The position numbers were made by a program, and so were the translations under genes. Below the pieces are notes generated by a model. It was not told where the DNA came from. It saw only the letters and a list, made by a program, of their open reading frames with translations, and ran no database searches. A stretch of DNA of 42,168 bases from an uncultured Bacilli bacterium (GTDB taxonomy: Bacteria > Bacillota_I > Bacilli_A > RF39 > UBA660). Each line of letters begins with the position of its first letter. Within the stretch, counting starts at the first letter, position 1. The DNA lies in the NCBI GenBank assembly GCA_944332635.1, contig CALVKI010000064.1, positions 1 through 42,168 of the forward strand, written 5' to 3'. Below are positions 24,248 to 34,494 of this stretch, in pieces.

Positions 24248-25108
24248 ATGGAGAAAGAAAGACAAAAAACTCAAATTGAGTGGTATGATAATCCTAATAT
24301 CATTACAAATTTAATTATTATTTTTATTGGTATTATTATTATTTTAAGTCAGTCATTTGCTATTAATAATAATTTGAGTACTGGAGAAATATTGAGAAGT
24401 ATAATTAATCATAATAGCCTTTATTTAATTCTATTAGTTTATTTTGTGGGATTGAAAACTAAAATAGGTAAAAAATATTTTGATTTTTTTAATGTATTTT
24501 TGATTTTGCTTTATTTTATTAATGCTATAACATCAATTTTAACTATATTTCAATCATTTTCTTTAGAAGCTTTAGTTGATTGTGTATTACAATTAGTCTT
24601 ATTTATATATTTATTTCATACTATGTTTCGTAGAACAAGAATTTGGAAGGATTTTCATTTAAGTAAATCACCATTTAGCGAGATTAAAAATGACGCTTAC
24701 TTTTCTTCTGTGGTTATTTTAGCTAGTATATTATGGGCTGTTGATTTAATTGTTACAACAACGCCAGATGGAACTATTCTTACATGTTTAGATACTGCTT
24801 TCTTATTGTTGTTTGATAGATATATTTTTTTATATGGTTGTTTTCTGGAAAATAAAGAAAAGAGAATAAATTTATCAGCTTGTATTGAAGGTGGCAATGA
24901 AGCTGGCGGAGATAGTAAACAAGGTATGGAGGGAATTGTTCATAATATTACTGATTCTGTTGGTGATATTGTTGTACATACTCAAGAAATAATAAAAGAT
25001 AATATATCTAAAGAAGCATCTAATGATATTAGTGACAAGCAAGTTAAGAAACCTATAAAAAGAACTATTAAAAATATTAATAAGAAAATTGATAGAACGG
25101 AGGATTAA
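24248..25108 (+). CDS. Multi-pass membrane protein, unknown
   Basis: A 286-residue protein with about six hydrophobic segments in the first 200 residues (for example IITNLIIIFIGIIIILSQ, SLYLILLVYFVGL and VILASILWAVDLIV). A polar, charged C-terminal tail of about 80 residues follows and contains a helical part (VGDIVVHTQEIIKDNIS) and a Lys-rich end. I do not recognise the family. I chose ATG 24248, 6 bases after AAGGAGG, over ATG 24242, which touches the ribosome site. An extended -10 TGTTATAAT lies about 25 bases before. It is followed 4 bases later by another membrane protein gene. Confidence 0.78.
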   Translation: MEKERQKTQIEWYDNPNIITNLIIIFIGIIIILSQSFAINNNLSTGEILRSIINHNSLYLILLVYFVGLKTKIGKKYFDFFNVFLILLYFINAITSILTIFQSFSLEALVDCVLQLVLFIYLFHTMFRRTRIWKDFHLSKSPFSEIKNDAYFSSVVILASILWAVDLIVTTTPDGTILTCLDTAFLLLFDRYIFLYGCFLENKEKRINLSACIEGGNEAGGDSKQGMEGIVHNITDSVGDIVVHTQEIIKDNISKEASNDISDKQVKKPIKRTIKNINKKIDRTED

Positions 25109-25112
25109 TAAA

Positions 25113-25454
25113 ATGAATATGTTTGAAGAAATAGAAAAAGAAAAAGAAGAACTTCCTAAATTTCAAAATATTACAAAAAAAGTATCTCATTATAAGTTTA
25201 ATGGATATCAAAAATTTTCTATCATAGTTTTTCTAATATGTTTTTGCTTTGGTATTATTTTAGGAAATCTATTTCCTGCCTGTGGTACTAGTTCTAATCT
25301 TTATGGTAGATGTACTACAACAGAATTTAATTTTTCCTTGATGTTGTTTTTTTGGTTTATATCATTTTTAGTCTGTCTTTTCTTTTTTGCTATTGGGCAT
25401 ATAATTTCATTGCTTACATCTATCGATGAGAATTTGCGCAGTAAAAGTGCATAA
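25113..25454 (+). CDS. Small two-segment membrane protein, unknown
   Basis: A 113-residue protein with a charged N-terminus (MNMFEEIEKEKEELPKFQN), a membrane segment at about 45-65 (FSIIVFLICFCFGIILGNLF), a short outside loop with two Cys (PACGTSSNLYGRCTTTE), and a second segment at about 82-107. The paired Cys in the loop could form a disulfide. RBS CGGAGG precedes ATG 25113, close behind the preceding membrane protein, so the two are probably an operon. Family not recognised. Confidence 0.75.
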   Translation: MNMFEEIEKEKEELPKFQNITKKVSHYKFNGYQKFSIIVFLICFCFGIILGNLFPACGTSSNLYGRCTTTEFNFSLMLFFWFISFLVCLFFFAIGHIISLLTSIDENLRSKSA

Positions 25455-25551
25455 AAATTGTTGATATATCTTGCAATTTGCATTGAAACATGATAAATTA
25501 CATTATGTAAGCATAAAGTGCTTAATCAATATTTTAGGGAGGTATATATTA

Positions 25552-25824
25552 ATGAAAAAAGTTGAATTGGTAGAAGCTGTTGCTGAAGAAACAGGCTTAA
25601 CTAAAGCAGATGCTACAAGAGCAATTGATGCTACTTTTAAAGTAATTACAAACGCTTTAGCAAATGGAGATAAAGTACCACTAGTTGGTTTTGGAACATT
25701 TGGTGTGTCTAATAGGGCTTCTCGTGAAGGTCGTAACCCTAGAACAGGTGAAAAAGTTACTATAGCTGCTAGAAATGCAGTTACTTTTAAAGCTGGTTCT
25801 GCATTAAAAGATGCAGTAAACTAA
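25552..25824 (+). CDS. hup: HU-family DNA-binding protein
   Basis: A 90-residue nucleoid protein that bends and compacts DNA. It shows the whole HU pattern: VELVEAVAEETGLTKADATRAID at the N-terminus, VGFGTFGVSNRASREGRNPRTGE forming the beta-arm with the family RxGRNPxTG, and FKAGSALKDAVN at the end. ATG 25552 follows AGGGAGG. Closeness to spoIVA and der resembles hbs placement in Bacillus. Candidate -35/-10 pairs lie at about 25475-25510 but I could not choose one. Confidence 0.97.
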   Translation: MKKVELVEAVAEETGLTKADATRAIDATFKVITNALANGDKVPLVGFGTFGVSNRASREGRNPRTGEKVTIAARNAVTFKAGSALKDAVN

Positions 25825-25891
25825 GATTAATAAGTGATAATAAAAGAAGTTTTTGTGAACTTGTCAATAAAAGGTAGACAGTAAAAAAGAA

Positions 25892-26736
25892 CTATTTAAA
25901 CCCTAGTTGAGTTCTATACTCAATTAGGGTTTTATAATTTAGTGCATAACTTGGTCTATAATTATTATCATATATTATATCATCAATATAATGCTTAACT
26001 GTCTTATAATTATTTATGCCAAAATCAATATACATTTCTTTCTTAATCCAGCCGTTTTTAGACTCAATTACTGGATTATTTGTAGGTGTACCAGTTGTTG
26101 ACATTGATTTGGTTATATTGTGGGAATCAAACGTATTGTTAAATGACACTGAGGAATATATAATACCTTGATCTGTGTGAACAATAGTTTCAAGGTCTTT
26201 ATATCCTCTTTTTATTTTGTTATTTAACATATTTTCTACTGTTTTATTATGATTCAATACTCCGTTCCCATAAATTGTTTTTCTAACATCTGAACCAACT
26301 ATTTCATTGTTAAATACATCTAAATAAAATGTACAATCGTATTTTTTTTAGCCAAAATAAAGTGGTATCTGAAACAATTTTTTTAAATGATCTTTTTGTT
26401 TCCCAATTGTATCCAATTATATTTTCGTAGTTAACTGATTCTTCATCTATATTTATAATGTTTTGCCTTTGATTTTATATTTAATATTTTACATACTTTG
26501 TGAACTAAATTATCCGATACTACCCATCTAACTTCACGTTTAATCATAGTATTTATTCTATGATATCTATAACTTGGTTTTCTTTTATTTTCTAAACCTT
26601 TCATTACAGTTTCTCCATGTATTTCTTGTTACTTCGCCAGAAGTTAGCTCATAATCTAATATTGGTTTAATTACTTTATATTTTTCTTCTGCTGTCCAAT
26701 ATTTATTTTTCCTACCTTTAGTCGTCCCTTTGCCAT
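25892..26736 (-). pseudogene. Degenerate IS3-family transposase (orfA plus orfB remnant)
   Basis: On the minus strand an ORF start (ATG 26736 with AAGGAG) gives MAKG, then after a frame change KNKYWTAEEKYKVIKPILDY, an OrfA-like helix-turn-helix start. Frames then break repeatedly through 26.6-26.26 kb. The last 120 residues (26257-25892) are an intact piece of the integrase core: HTDQGIIYSS (second Asp region), TGTPTNNPVIESKNGWIKKE (with the final Glu) and YNNYRPSYALNYKT-like ending. This is the OrfB C-terminus of IS3/IS150-type elements. Several lesions mean it cannot make transposase. I could not define terminal inverted repeats with confidence. Confidence 0.85.
25898..25933 (+). terminator. 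Hairpin downstream of hup
   Basis: AAACCCTAGTTGAGT pairs with ACTCAATTAGGGTTT (15 bp, one G-T pair) around a 5-base loop, followed by TTTATAATTT. It lies at the end of the IS3 remnant and could stop transcripts from both hup and the transposase remnant. Confidence 0.5.
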
Positions 26737-26875
26737 ATTATTATCTCCTTAATCTAATTTTATCAAAATAAAAAGGTGAACACGTCTTTTTTTGTGACTA
26801 ATTTTATCTTACAACTTCATTTTTTGCTTCTTTTTTATTAAGTAAAAACTTGCTATAATAGAAATGGTGATATAA

Positions 26876-28117
26876 ATGAATAAAATTAAAGAATGGTTAT
26901 ATAAGTATAGAATTATTATTTTTTTATTTCTATTTTCACTTATTATTAGAATAGCAGTAGTATTATTAATTGATACACCAATTATATCTGATTTCAAAAC
27001 AATGTATGAAGCATCACTAGAATTGTTAAAGGGAACTTCAACCTATAAAGATATGCCATACTTTATTTGTTGGGGTTATCAAATGGGACATGTAGTATAC
27101 CAATTTTTATTACTTTGCATTATAAATAGTGTTACTTTTCTAAAAATAGTAAACGCTATAATTACCTCTTTAACAGTAGTTATGATTTATTTAATAGGAA
27201 AAGAATTGTCCTATCAAAAAGCCTCTTTTATCATAAGCATTCTTTATTCCGTTTTTCTTTTTCCACTACTATTAAATACTGTGTTGACAAACCAACTACT
27301 CCCAATACTATTAATTCTACTTGCTATTTATTTATGGATAATAAAGAAAAAAGACAATTATTGGATAGTAGTTATAATTGGAATGCTATTAGGAATAAGC
27401 AATATTTTAAGAAGTGAAACAATAGTAATTATTATTGCCTTCACTCTGTATACAATATTTTTATTACTAAAAAAAGAAAATATAAAAAAAATAATGATTA
27501 ATTTATTTTTAATAATTATTAGTTATTTAGTAATTACATCATCTGCCTCTTTTATTTTAAAAGTAACAAATATTAGTCCAAGTGGATTAGAAAATAAAAA
27601 TTCAGCATGGAAATTTCTAGAAGGATTAAATGTTAAAACAAGAGGTCAGTACAGTGAAGATGATGCATTAAAATTCGCCTATGATAATAAAAAAACAAAG
27701 AAAGAATTAGAAAAAAGGCTAAAAAAAGAGTTGACACAATACCCATTATTGTTTATTAAAAAGACAAAAATATTATGGTTAAACTCTGATTTATCTTGGT
27801 CATTAGGACATATAGAAAATCACAACCAACTAAAGATATATGAAGCAATTAATCAAATCTTTATTTATATATTTGTACTATTATCATTATTAAGCTGTGT
27901 TACAATTTTAAAAAAGAAATATAAAAAGGAACAAATATTAATATCATTAATACTTTTTATATACTTTGGAGTGTATTTATTTATAGAAGTGATGCCTAGA
28001 TATGCATATTCTCTACAGGTGTTTGAAGCACTTCTTGCTATCATTACGCTTGGATATATTCTAGACACCAAAAAAGAAGATAAAGTAGGTGATTATCATG
28101 AAAAAAATAGAAAATAA
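26876..28117 (+). CDS. GT39/ArnT-like membrane glycosyltransferase
   Basis: A 413-residue integral membrane protein with about 10 hydrophobic segments. After the first segment (about 12-33) comes a loop with an early Asp in ISDFKTMYEASLELLKG, the position of the catalytic Asp in PMT/ArnT-type (GT39/GT83) transferases, which use lipid-linked sugars. Segments follow through residue 215. A short outside domain (about 220-300, NKNSAWKFLEGLNVKTRGQYSEDDA) and further segments complete it. Substrate unknown. The extended -10 TGCTATAAT lies about 20 bases before ATG. The end overlaps the addB start by 20 bases. Confidence 0.75.
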   Translation: MNKIKEWLYKYRIIIFLFLFSLIIRIAVVLLIDTPIISDFKTMYEASLELLKGTSTYKDMPYFICWGYQMGHVVYQFLLLCIINSVTFLKIVNAIITSLTVVMIYLIGKELSYQKASFIISILYSVFLFPLLLNTVLTNQLLPILLILLAIYLWIIKKKDNYWIVVIIGMLLGISNILRSETIVIIIAFTLYTIFLLLKKENIKKIMINLFLIIISYLVITSSASFILKVTNISPSGLENKNSAWKFLEGLNVKTRGQYSEDDALKFAYDNKKTKKELEKRLKKELTQYPLLFIKKTKILWLNSDLSWSLGHIENHNQLKIYEAINQIFIYIFVLLSLLSCVTILKKKYKKEQILISLILFIYFGVYLFIEVMPRYAYSLQVFEALLAIITLGYILDTKKEDKVGDYHEKNRK

Positions 28118-30431
28118 TATGTTGATAATTTGTCCTAATGAACAAAAATCAAAAATGTTAGAAAAGTTAGAACAAGAAAATAAATTATATAATTTAAAAT
28201 TCATGACAAAAAAAGAATACTTAGATAATTGTTTTTTTACATATAAAGATAATGCCCTTCTTTATTTAATGAAAAAGTATCACTATAAAGTAGACGTATG
28301 TAAAGTATATTTAAATTATTTGTATGTAATTGATGAAAATAAAGTTTATCAAAATAAAAAGTTAATCTTTCTACAGAGTTTGAAAAAAGAATTACAAGAA
28401 AAAGATTTATTAGAATATAATTCTTCATTTAAGGACTATTTAAAGGGAAAAAGAAAAGTTGTTTTAAATTATCCAAAATTAGAATTATATGAAAAAATAG
28501 CTTTAGAAGCAGAAGAATTTGTAACTAAGGATCAAAAAGAATTGGTAGTAACAGAATATAAAACAATGGAAGAAGAAGTAAATGGAATAGCTCTAAAAAT
28601 ATTAAAACTTTTGAATTTAAAAGTAAATATTAATAAAATTTATTTAACAAATGTAACAAATGACTATATTTATACCATAGATAGAATTTTTTCTTATTAT
28701 AAAATACCAATTAATTTAAACATAAATTATCATATCTTTGGTACAAAAATAGTGAAAGATTATTTACAAGAAGAAAAACTAGATTTAGAAAACAGTAATA
28801 GAATAACTAAGAAATTAGTATCAATTTTAAACTCTTTAATAGATATAAAAGATGAAAGTAAAGAATATAAAGAACTATTAATTTCTAAAATAAAAAGCGC
28901 TAATGTTTCTAGCGAAGAATATAAAAATGCTGTGCAAGTTAAAAATTTAGAAAATGAAGAGTTTTTAGAAGATGAATATGTATTTGTATTGGGACTAAAT
29001 CAAGATAATCTGCCAAAGTTAGAAAAGGATACAGACTTTATCTCTGATAAAGATAAAAAAGAAGTAAAACTATATACAACAGATGAAAAGAATAAAATAG
29101 CTAAAACTTCTCTTATCAATATTTTTAATTCCATTAAAAATTTATACTTATCATATAAGTTACAAAGCCCATTTCAGAGTATGTATCCATCTAGTATCAT
29201 CGAAGAGTATAAGATAAAAGTAATAACCCCAGATAAAGATACCTATAATTTCAGTAATTTATATAATAAATTAAGATTAGGAAGTAAACTGGATACGTAT
29301 AATAGATATCAAGAAATAACTCCAATGTTAAAGGAATTATATACACACTATAACATTCCTTATCAATCATATAATAATAGTTTTAAAGAAGTTAACAAAG
29401 AAACATATTTAGAAAATTTACCATATCCATTGAAATTATCTTATACCAGTATTAATACTTATAATGAATGCAAATTTAAATATTATCTCAACTATGTTTT
29501 AAAATTAAACACATTTGAAGATACTTTTGCAGCTTTTGTTGGCTCCCTTTATCATAAAATATTACAACTATACAAAAAAGCAAATTTTGATTTTGAGAAA
29601 GAATATCAAAAATATTTAGAAAAAAGAGAGCTTTCTTTAAAAGAAAAAGTATTGCTAGTAAGATTAAAAAAAGAATTATTAGATTTATTAGAACAAGAAA
29701 AAAAACAAGATTTAATAATAGGATATACCGATGAATATCGGGAACAAAAAATAGATATACCATTAAGAAAAGATATTGAAGTTATCTTTACAGGAACAAT
29801 CGATAAAATAATGTATTATAAAAAAATAGAAGACACCTATTTTGCTATAGTAGACTATAAATCAGGAACAGTAGATACCAAAATAGAAAAAATGAAGTAT
29901 GGCCTATCTATGCAGTTGCCAATATATTTATATTTAATTAATTATTCCAAAGTCTTTGATAATCCAATCTTTACTGGTATTTATTATCAAAATATTTTAT
30001 TTAACTATCCATCATTCGATAAAAAATCATTAGAGGAGATAAAAAAAGATCGAATTAAATTGCAAGGCTACTCAACTGACGATATTAGTATTTTATCAAG
30101 GTTTGATCCTACATATGAAAATAGTGAAGTTATAAAAAGTATGAAAACAACAGAAAAAGGCTTTTATCACTATACAAAAATATTAAACGATAAAGAAGTT
30201 TATGATATGATATCTTACACTAAAAAACAAATAGAAAAAACAACAGACAAAATTTTAGAAGCTGATTTTAGTATTAATCCTAAGGTTTATGATGGAAAAA
30301 ATATTTCATGTGAATTTTGTGAATTCAAAGACATCTGTTACAAGAGTCAAAAAGATACTGTATATTTAGATAAAGTAGAAGATTTATCATTTTTAGATGG
30401 GAGGGATGATAATGCCAACTTGGACACCTGA
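28098..30431 (+). CDS. addB: AddB-like nuclease subunit, shortened
   Basis: AddB pairs with AddA to process double-strand breaks for recombination. The C-terminal nuclease domain is clear: TGTIDKI and IVDYKSG supply the PD-(D/E)xK acidic residues and Lys. Four Cys that would hold the 4Fe-4S staple are in place: Cys458 in YNECKFKYYL, and Cys738, Cys741 and Cys747 in the C-x2-C-x5-C end. The protein is 777 residues against about 1160 in Bacillus, and the N-terminus has no Walker A GxxGxGKS. ATG 28098 follows AGGTGATT. It overlaps the addA start by 20 bases. Confidence 0.88.
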   Translation: MKKIENNMLIICPNEQKSKMLEKLEQENKLYNLKFMTKKEYLDNCFFTYKDNALLYLMKKYHYKVDVCKVYLNYLYVIDENKVYQNKKLIFLQSLKKELQEKDLLEYNSSFKDYLKGKRKVVLNYPKLELYEKIALEAEEFVTKDQKELVVTEYKTMEEEVNGIALKILKLLNLKVNINKIYLTNVTNDYIYTIDRIFSYYKIPINLNINYHIFGTKIVKDYLQEEKLDLENSNRITKKLVSILNSLIDIKDESKEYKELLISKIKSANVSSEEYKNAVQVKNLENEEFLEDEYVFVLGLNQDNLPKLEKDTDFISDKDKKEVKLYTTDEKNKIAKTSLINIFNSIKNLYLSYKLQSPFQSMYPSSIIEEYKIKVITPDKDTYNFSNLYNKLRLGSKLDTYNRYQEITPMLKELYTHYNIPYQSYNNSFKEVNKETYLENLPYPLKLSYTSINTYNECKFKYYLNYVLKLNTFEDTFAAFVGSLYHKILQLYKKANFDFEKEYQKYLEKRELSLKEKVLLVRLKKELLDLLEQEKKQDLIIGYTDEYREQKIDIPLRKDIEVIFTGTIDKIMYYKKIEDTYFAIVDYKSGTVDTKIEKMKYGLSMQLPIYLYLINYSKVFDNPIFTGIYYQNILFNYPSFDKKSLEEIKKDRIKLQGYSTDDISILSRFDPTYENSEVIKSMKTTEKGFYHYTKILNDKEVYDMISYTKKQIEKTTDKILEADFSINPKVYDGKNISCEFCEFKDICYKSQKDTVYLDKVEDLSFLDGRDDNANLDT

Positions 30432-33400
30432 GCAACAGCAAGCAATCGATGAAGAAGGCAAAAATATTATTGTGTCAGCTGGGGCAGGTTCTGGAAAAAC
30501 AGCTGTATTAACTGAACGAGTAATTAGAAAGTTAAAAAGTGGTGTACATATCAATGAATTATTAGTTTTAACATTTACCAATGCAGCCGCTACTGAAATG
30601 AAAGAACGTATCAGAAAAGCCATCCGAAAAACTAAAGGCCTAGAAGATGAGATGAATAGAATTGATGGAGCTTATATCACAACTTTTGATTCTTTTGCAT
30701 TATCAATTGTCAAAAAATATCATACAATTATTAATTGTACAAATAAAATAAAAATTACAGATGATGTAGTAATAAATATCAAAAAGCAACAATTATTAGA
30801 AAAAATATTAGATGAAAGATATTTATTAAGAGATAAAAAATTCACTAAATTAATTCATGATTTTTGTTATAAAGATGATAAAGAATTAAAAAAATCTCTT
30901 CTTGATATTTATCAAAAAATAGAATTGAAATATGATAAAGAACATTTTTTAGCAACATATTTAGATAATTATACTAAGTCTTGGGATAAAGTAATAGAAG
31001 ACTATCTTCAAAGTATTAAAAATAAGATTAGAGAAGTAAAAGAATTATTAGCAGAAATGTCTTCTTATTTTGACGGTAAATATATGACAAAAGTTGAAGA
31101 CTATCTGTATGAGTTTTTAAATAAAGAAAGCTATGAAGAAAAGAAAAAAGCTTTAGACAATTTCTCTAGATTCCCGGCACTACCTAAAAATTCAGATGAA
31201 AGAGGTAAAACTCTAAAAAAACAATTAACAGAAGTGTTAGAAGAGATAAAAGAGGAAATGGTTTATGAAACTATCGAAGAAATAAAAAAAGAGTTAGATA
31301 GTACAGTACAAAATCAAGAAGAAATTATTGACATATTACAAGATTTAGATAGAAGACTAACTTCATATAAAGAAGAAGAAGAAATTTATAACTTCACTGA
31401 CATCTCAAGACTAGCAATCAAAATTGTTGCAGAAAACAAAGAGATAAGAGAAGAATTAACAACTAGTTTTCAGGAAATTATGGTTGATGAGTATCAAGAT
31501 ACTTCTGATACTCAAGAAGTTTTTATTAATTTAATTGCCAATAATAATGTCTATATGGTAGGAGACATTAAGCAATCTATTTATAGATTTCGAAATGCCA
31601 ATCCTTATTTATTTAAACAAAAATATGATACCTATCGTGATACAGACCAAGGAACAAAGATCGATTTGGTAAAAAACTTTAGATCTAGGCGTGAAGTTTT
31701 AGAAGATATAAATCTGTTATTCAATCAATTTATGGATGATGAGATAGGTGGTGCAGATTACAAAACTTCTCATCAAATGGTCTTTGGTAATATGGCTTAT
31801 GAGCAAGATGGAAAAACAGAAGATAATCACCACATGGAACTATTCACATATACGTTAGATAAAGCAACCCCAATTACGAAAGATGAACAAGAAGCATTTA
31901 TTATAGGTGATGATATTAAAAATAAAGTAAAAAATAATTATCAAGTATTTGATAAAGACACAGGTATTATAAGACCTATAGAATATAAAGACTTTGTTAT
32001 TTTATTAGACAAAAGTAAAAATTTTGAGCTATATAAAAAAATATTTGAATACTTAGGAATACCACTATCTATCCTAAAAGAAGAATCTCTAAGTAAAGAT
32101 AATGATATACTAGTTATAAAAAATCTCTTAAATTTAATTGTCAGAATTAAAAGAAAAGATGATTTTAATAGTCTAAAATATAGTTTTGTATCAATAGCTA
32201 GAAGTTATTTGTTTGAGCTATCAGACGAAGAAATATATGATGCGTTAGTAAAAGATAAAATAAAAGAGACAAAATTATACCAAATGTGCAAAGAATTAAG
32301 CGAAATGTTAGATGATACAACACCAAGAGAATTTTTCTTAAAAGTTATAAAAAAAGTCGAATATGAAGAAAAACTAATAAAAATAGGAAATATTACTTCC
32401 TTCCAAGTAAGATTAGAATATTTTTATAATTTAATTGGAAATTTAGAAGAGAGCGGTTATACAATCGAAGATATTATTATTCATTTGGATGCTATTTTTG
32501 ATAGTGGGCAAGACTTAAAGTTTAATGTTAATACTGATAGTAGTAATAGTTGCAAGATTATGACAATTCATAAATCAAAAGGATTAGAATTTCCAATCTG
32601 TTATTTTGCAGGATTTGCTTCTAAATTTAATTTAAGAGATTTAAAAGAAAAAATTATTTTTGATAATAATTATGGAATAATTTTACCAATGGTGACAGAC
32701 TTTTATAAAGATACTATCCTAAAAATGTTAGTAAAAGAAAAGACAAAACAAGAAGAAGTGTCTGAAAAAATAAGATTATTTTATGTAGCGTTAACAAGGG
32801 CAAAAGAAAAAATGATAATGGTAACAGAACAAATAGAAGAAACAGCAGAATGTACTAGCATAGTAAGTAGTAGTATACGTAGTAAATATAACTCTTTCTT
32901 AGCAATAATCAAAAGTATATATTCATCATTATTACCATATGAGACAAAAGTAAATATAACGCCTTCAAAAGATTACTTATTATCTAAAAATGCTATCAAT
33001 GAACAACAACTGCTATTATCTAAAGATTTTATAAATGTAAATGAGTTAGAAATAGCAAAAGAAACAATTGAACGTACTAGATACTCTAAAGATATTCTTC
33101 ATTTATCTACTAAAGAAGAAAGAGAAAAAATGGATTTTGGTACAAAAGTACATCAAGTATTAGAGCAACTAAACTTTAAAGAGCCTAAACTAGAATACGT
33201 ACCAGAAAATATAAGAAGAAAAGTAGAAGCTTTTTTTAATAGTTCATTAGTAAAAGAAAATATAAACAGTAACTTTTATCCAGAATACGAATTTGTTGAT
33301 ACAACCGAAAATACACATGGAATTATGGATCTAGTAATTGAACAGGAGAAAAAAATTATTATTGTCGATTATAAGTTAAAAAACATTAATGATGAAAATT

Positions 33401-33516
33401 ATGATAAACAATTAAATGGTTATAGAAAAATTTTAAATAAAAAAACAAATAAGCAAGTAGAATGTTATTTGTATTCTATAATTGATGAAATGTTTAGAAA
33501 AATAAAAGAGCAGTAA
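30412..33516 (+). CDS. addA: AddA helicase-nuclease
   Basis: The ATP-driven 3'-5' helicase and nuclease subunit of AddAB. The 1034-residue UvrD-like protein has a Q-motif (TPEQQQAI), Walker A AGAGSGKT at residues 23-30, TFTNAAATEM (Ia), Walker B MVDEYQDTSD near residue 357, KQSIYRFRNA (III), KNFRSRRE (IV), IMTIHKSKGLEFP (V) and FYVALTRAKEK (VI). The C-terminal RecB-type nuclease has GIMDLVI (near 970) and IVDYKLK (near 985). It is somewhat shorter than Bacillus AddA (about 1230). ATG 30412 follows GGGAGG inside the addB end. Confidence 0.97.
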   Translation: MPTWTPEQQQAIDEEGKNIIVSAGAGSGKTAVLTERVIRKLKSGVHINELLVLTFTNAAATEMKERIRKAIRKTKGLEDEMNRIDGAYITTFDSFALSIVKKYHTIINCTNKIKITDDVVINIKKQQLLEKILDERYLLRDKKFTKLIHDFCYKDDKELKKSLLDIYQKIELKYDKEHFLATYLDNYTKSWDKVIEDYLQSIKNKIREVKELLAEMSSYFDGKYMTKVEDYLYEFLNKESYEEKKKALDNFSRFPALPKNSDERGKTLKKQLTEVLEEIKEEMVYETIEEIKKELDSTVQNQEEIIDILQDLDRRLTSYKEEEEIYNFTDISRLAIKIVAENKEIREELTTSFQEIMVDEYQDTSDTQEVFINLIANNNVYMVGDIKQSIYRFRNANPYLFKQKYDTYRDTDQGTKIDLVKNFRSRREVLEDINLLFNQFMDDEIGGADYKTSHQMVFGNMAYEQDGKTEDNHHMELFTYTLDKATPITKDEQEAFIIGDDIKNKVKNNYQVFDKDTGIIRPIEYKDFVILLDKSKNFELYKKIFEYLGIPLSILKEESLSKDNDILVIKNLLNLIVRIKRKDDFNSLKYSFVSIARSYLFELSDEEIYDALVKDKIKETKLYQMCKELSEMLDDTTPREFFLKVIKKVEYEEKLIKIGNITSFQVRLEYFYNLIGNLEESGYTIEDIIIHLDAIFDSGQDLKFNVNTDSSNSCKIMTIHKSKGLEFPICYFAGFASKFNLRDLKEKIIFDNNYGIILPMVTDFYKDTILKMLVKEKTKQEEVSEKIRLFYVALTRAKEKMIMVTEQIEETAECTSIVSSSIRSKYNSFLAIIKSIYSSLLPYETKVNITPSKDYLLSKNAINEQQLLLSKDFINVNELEIAKETIERTRYSKDILHLSTKEEREKMDFGTKVHQVLEQLNFKEPKLEYVPENIRRKVEAFFNSSLVKENINSNFYPEYEFVDTTENTHGIMDLVIEQEKKIIIVDYKLKNINDENYDKQLNGYRKILNKKTNKQVECYLYSIIDEMFRKIKEQ

Positions 33517-33534
33517 TTTGATGCAGTCAAGCAA

Positions 33535-33595
33535 AAATGATATGAACTCCATTTTTCGATATGAAGAAACGAAGTTCACATCATTTCATTTTTTT
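33535..33595 (+). terminator. Bidirectional terminator between addA and pyrH
   Basis: AAATGATATGAACT (33535-33548) pairs with AGTTCACATCATTT (33573-33586) with one mismatch, followed by CATTTTTTT on the plus strand. It sits between the convergent addA and pyrH genes. Confidence 0.78.
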
Positions 33596-33675
33596 ATTAT
33601 CCATATTTACTATATGAACTCATTATTTTGTCTTTTTTCAAAAAGTAGTAGTATCAAAAATTGACACTTATCTAA

Positions 33676-34374
33676 CTATGATATAACAGAACCAATTTCT
33701 TCTCCAAGTAAAAGCTTACGTAAATTTCCAGGTTTATGAATATTAAACACTAAAATAGGAATTTCTTCCTCCATACACAAACTAATAGCAGTAGAATCCA
33801 TCACTTTTAATTTTTTATTCAATATATCTAAATAAGTAGCATGAGAAATGAATTTGGCATCCTGAAACTGTTTAGGATCCTTATTATAAATGCCATCAAC
33901 ATTTGTAGCCTTAATAAGAGCATCTGCTTTTATTTCAGCAGCTCTAAGCGCTGCAGCAGTATCGGTAGAAAAGAAAGGACTACCCGTACCGCAACCAAAA
34001 ATAGTAATACGGCCTTTTTCTAAATGCCGAATAGCTCTATCTTTAATATAAAATTCAGCCACTTGTCTCATTTCAATCCCTGTTTGTACTCTAACATCTT
34101 GACCAATTTGTTTGAATGCATCTCCTAAGGCAAGTGCATTCATTGTAGTAGCAAGCATACCTATATAATCACTTGTAGCACGATCCATGTACAAATTTGC
34201 TTTACCCCGCCAAAAATTACCACCACCAACAACAATAGCAATTTCAATTCCCTTATCAGCACATTCTTTGATTTCTTTAGCAAAGTTTAAAACTTCATCA
34301 AAAGCAATACCAGACTGTTTATCGCCAGCAAGTGCCTCTCCACTAAATTTTAATAAAACCCTTTTATATTTCAT
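33676..34374 (-). CDS. pyrH: UMP kinase
   Basis: Phosphorylates UMP to UDP with ATP in pyrimidine nucleotide synthesis. The 232-residue amino-acid-kinase-fold protein has KFSGEALAG (residues 9-17), [10 protein letters not shown] (near 47-56), the UMP-binding [41 protein letters not shown], and [23 protein letters not shown] lies 6 bases before ATG. In many bacteria pyrH sits between tsf and frr; here it stands alone, pointing opposite to all nearby genes. Its third codon positions are T-rich, unlike those neighbours. Confidence 0.97.
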   Translation of the reverse strand: MKYKRVLLKFSGEALAGDKQSGIAFDEVLNFAKEIKECADKGIEIAIVVGGGNFWRGKANLYMDRATSDYIGMLATTMNALALGDAFKQIGQDVRVQTGIEMRQVAEFYIKDRAIRHLEKGRITIFGCGTGSPFFSTDTAAALRAAEIKADALIKATNVDGIYNKDPKQFQDAKFISHATYLDILNKKLKVMDSTAISLCMEEEIPILVFNIHKPGNLRKLLLGEEIGSVIS

Positions 34375-34422
34375 GAAAACCTCCTATCTCTTATATAAGT
34401 GTACCATAAATTTTAGAAAAGA

Positions 34423-34451
34423 TTGAAAAAAAACAAAAAAGATGATACAAT
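34423..34451 (+). promoter_or_regulatory. Promoter of the duplicated RelE-like modules
   Basis: TTGAAA and TACAAT with a 17-base spacer, 43 bases before the first module's ATG. It lies in the divergent gap with pyrH. No comparable promoter or terminator separates the two modules, so it may drive all four genes. Confidence 0.7.
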
Positions 34452-34494
34452 ATGAACCCAGTAACGAACAAGAATGAAGAAGAGGGGGAACTAT

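Noticed and set aside
25492-25519. A dif-like right arm (ATTATGTAAGC) near the skew change, which could have marked the chromosome terminus.
   Set aside because: The left arm matches the Bacillus dif pattern at fewer than half of its positions, and the sequence lies in the promoter region of hup. Similarity is at chance level for AT-rich DNA.
25834-26790. Terminal inverted repeats for the IS3 remnant (AATAAAAGGT near 25866 and AATAAAAAGGTG near 26766).
   Set aside because: These two stretches are in direct, not inverted, orientation, so they cannot be the element's inverted ends.
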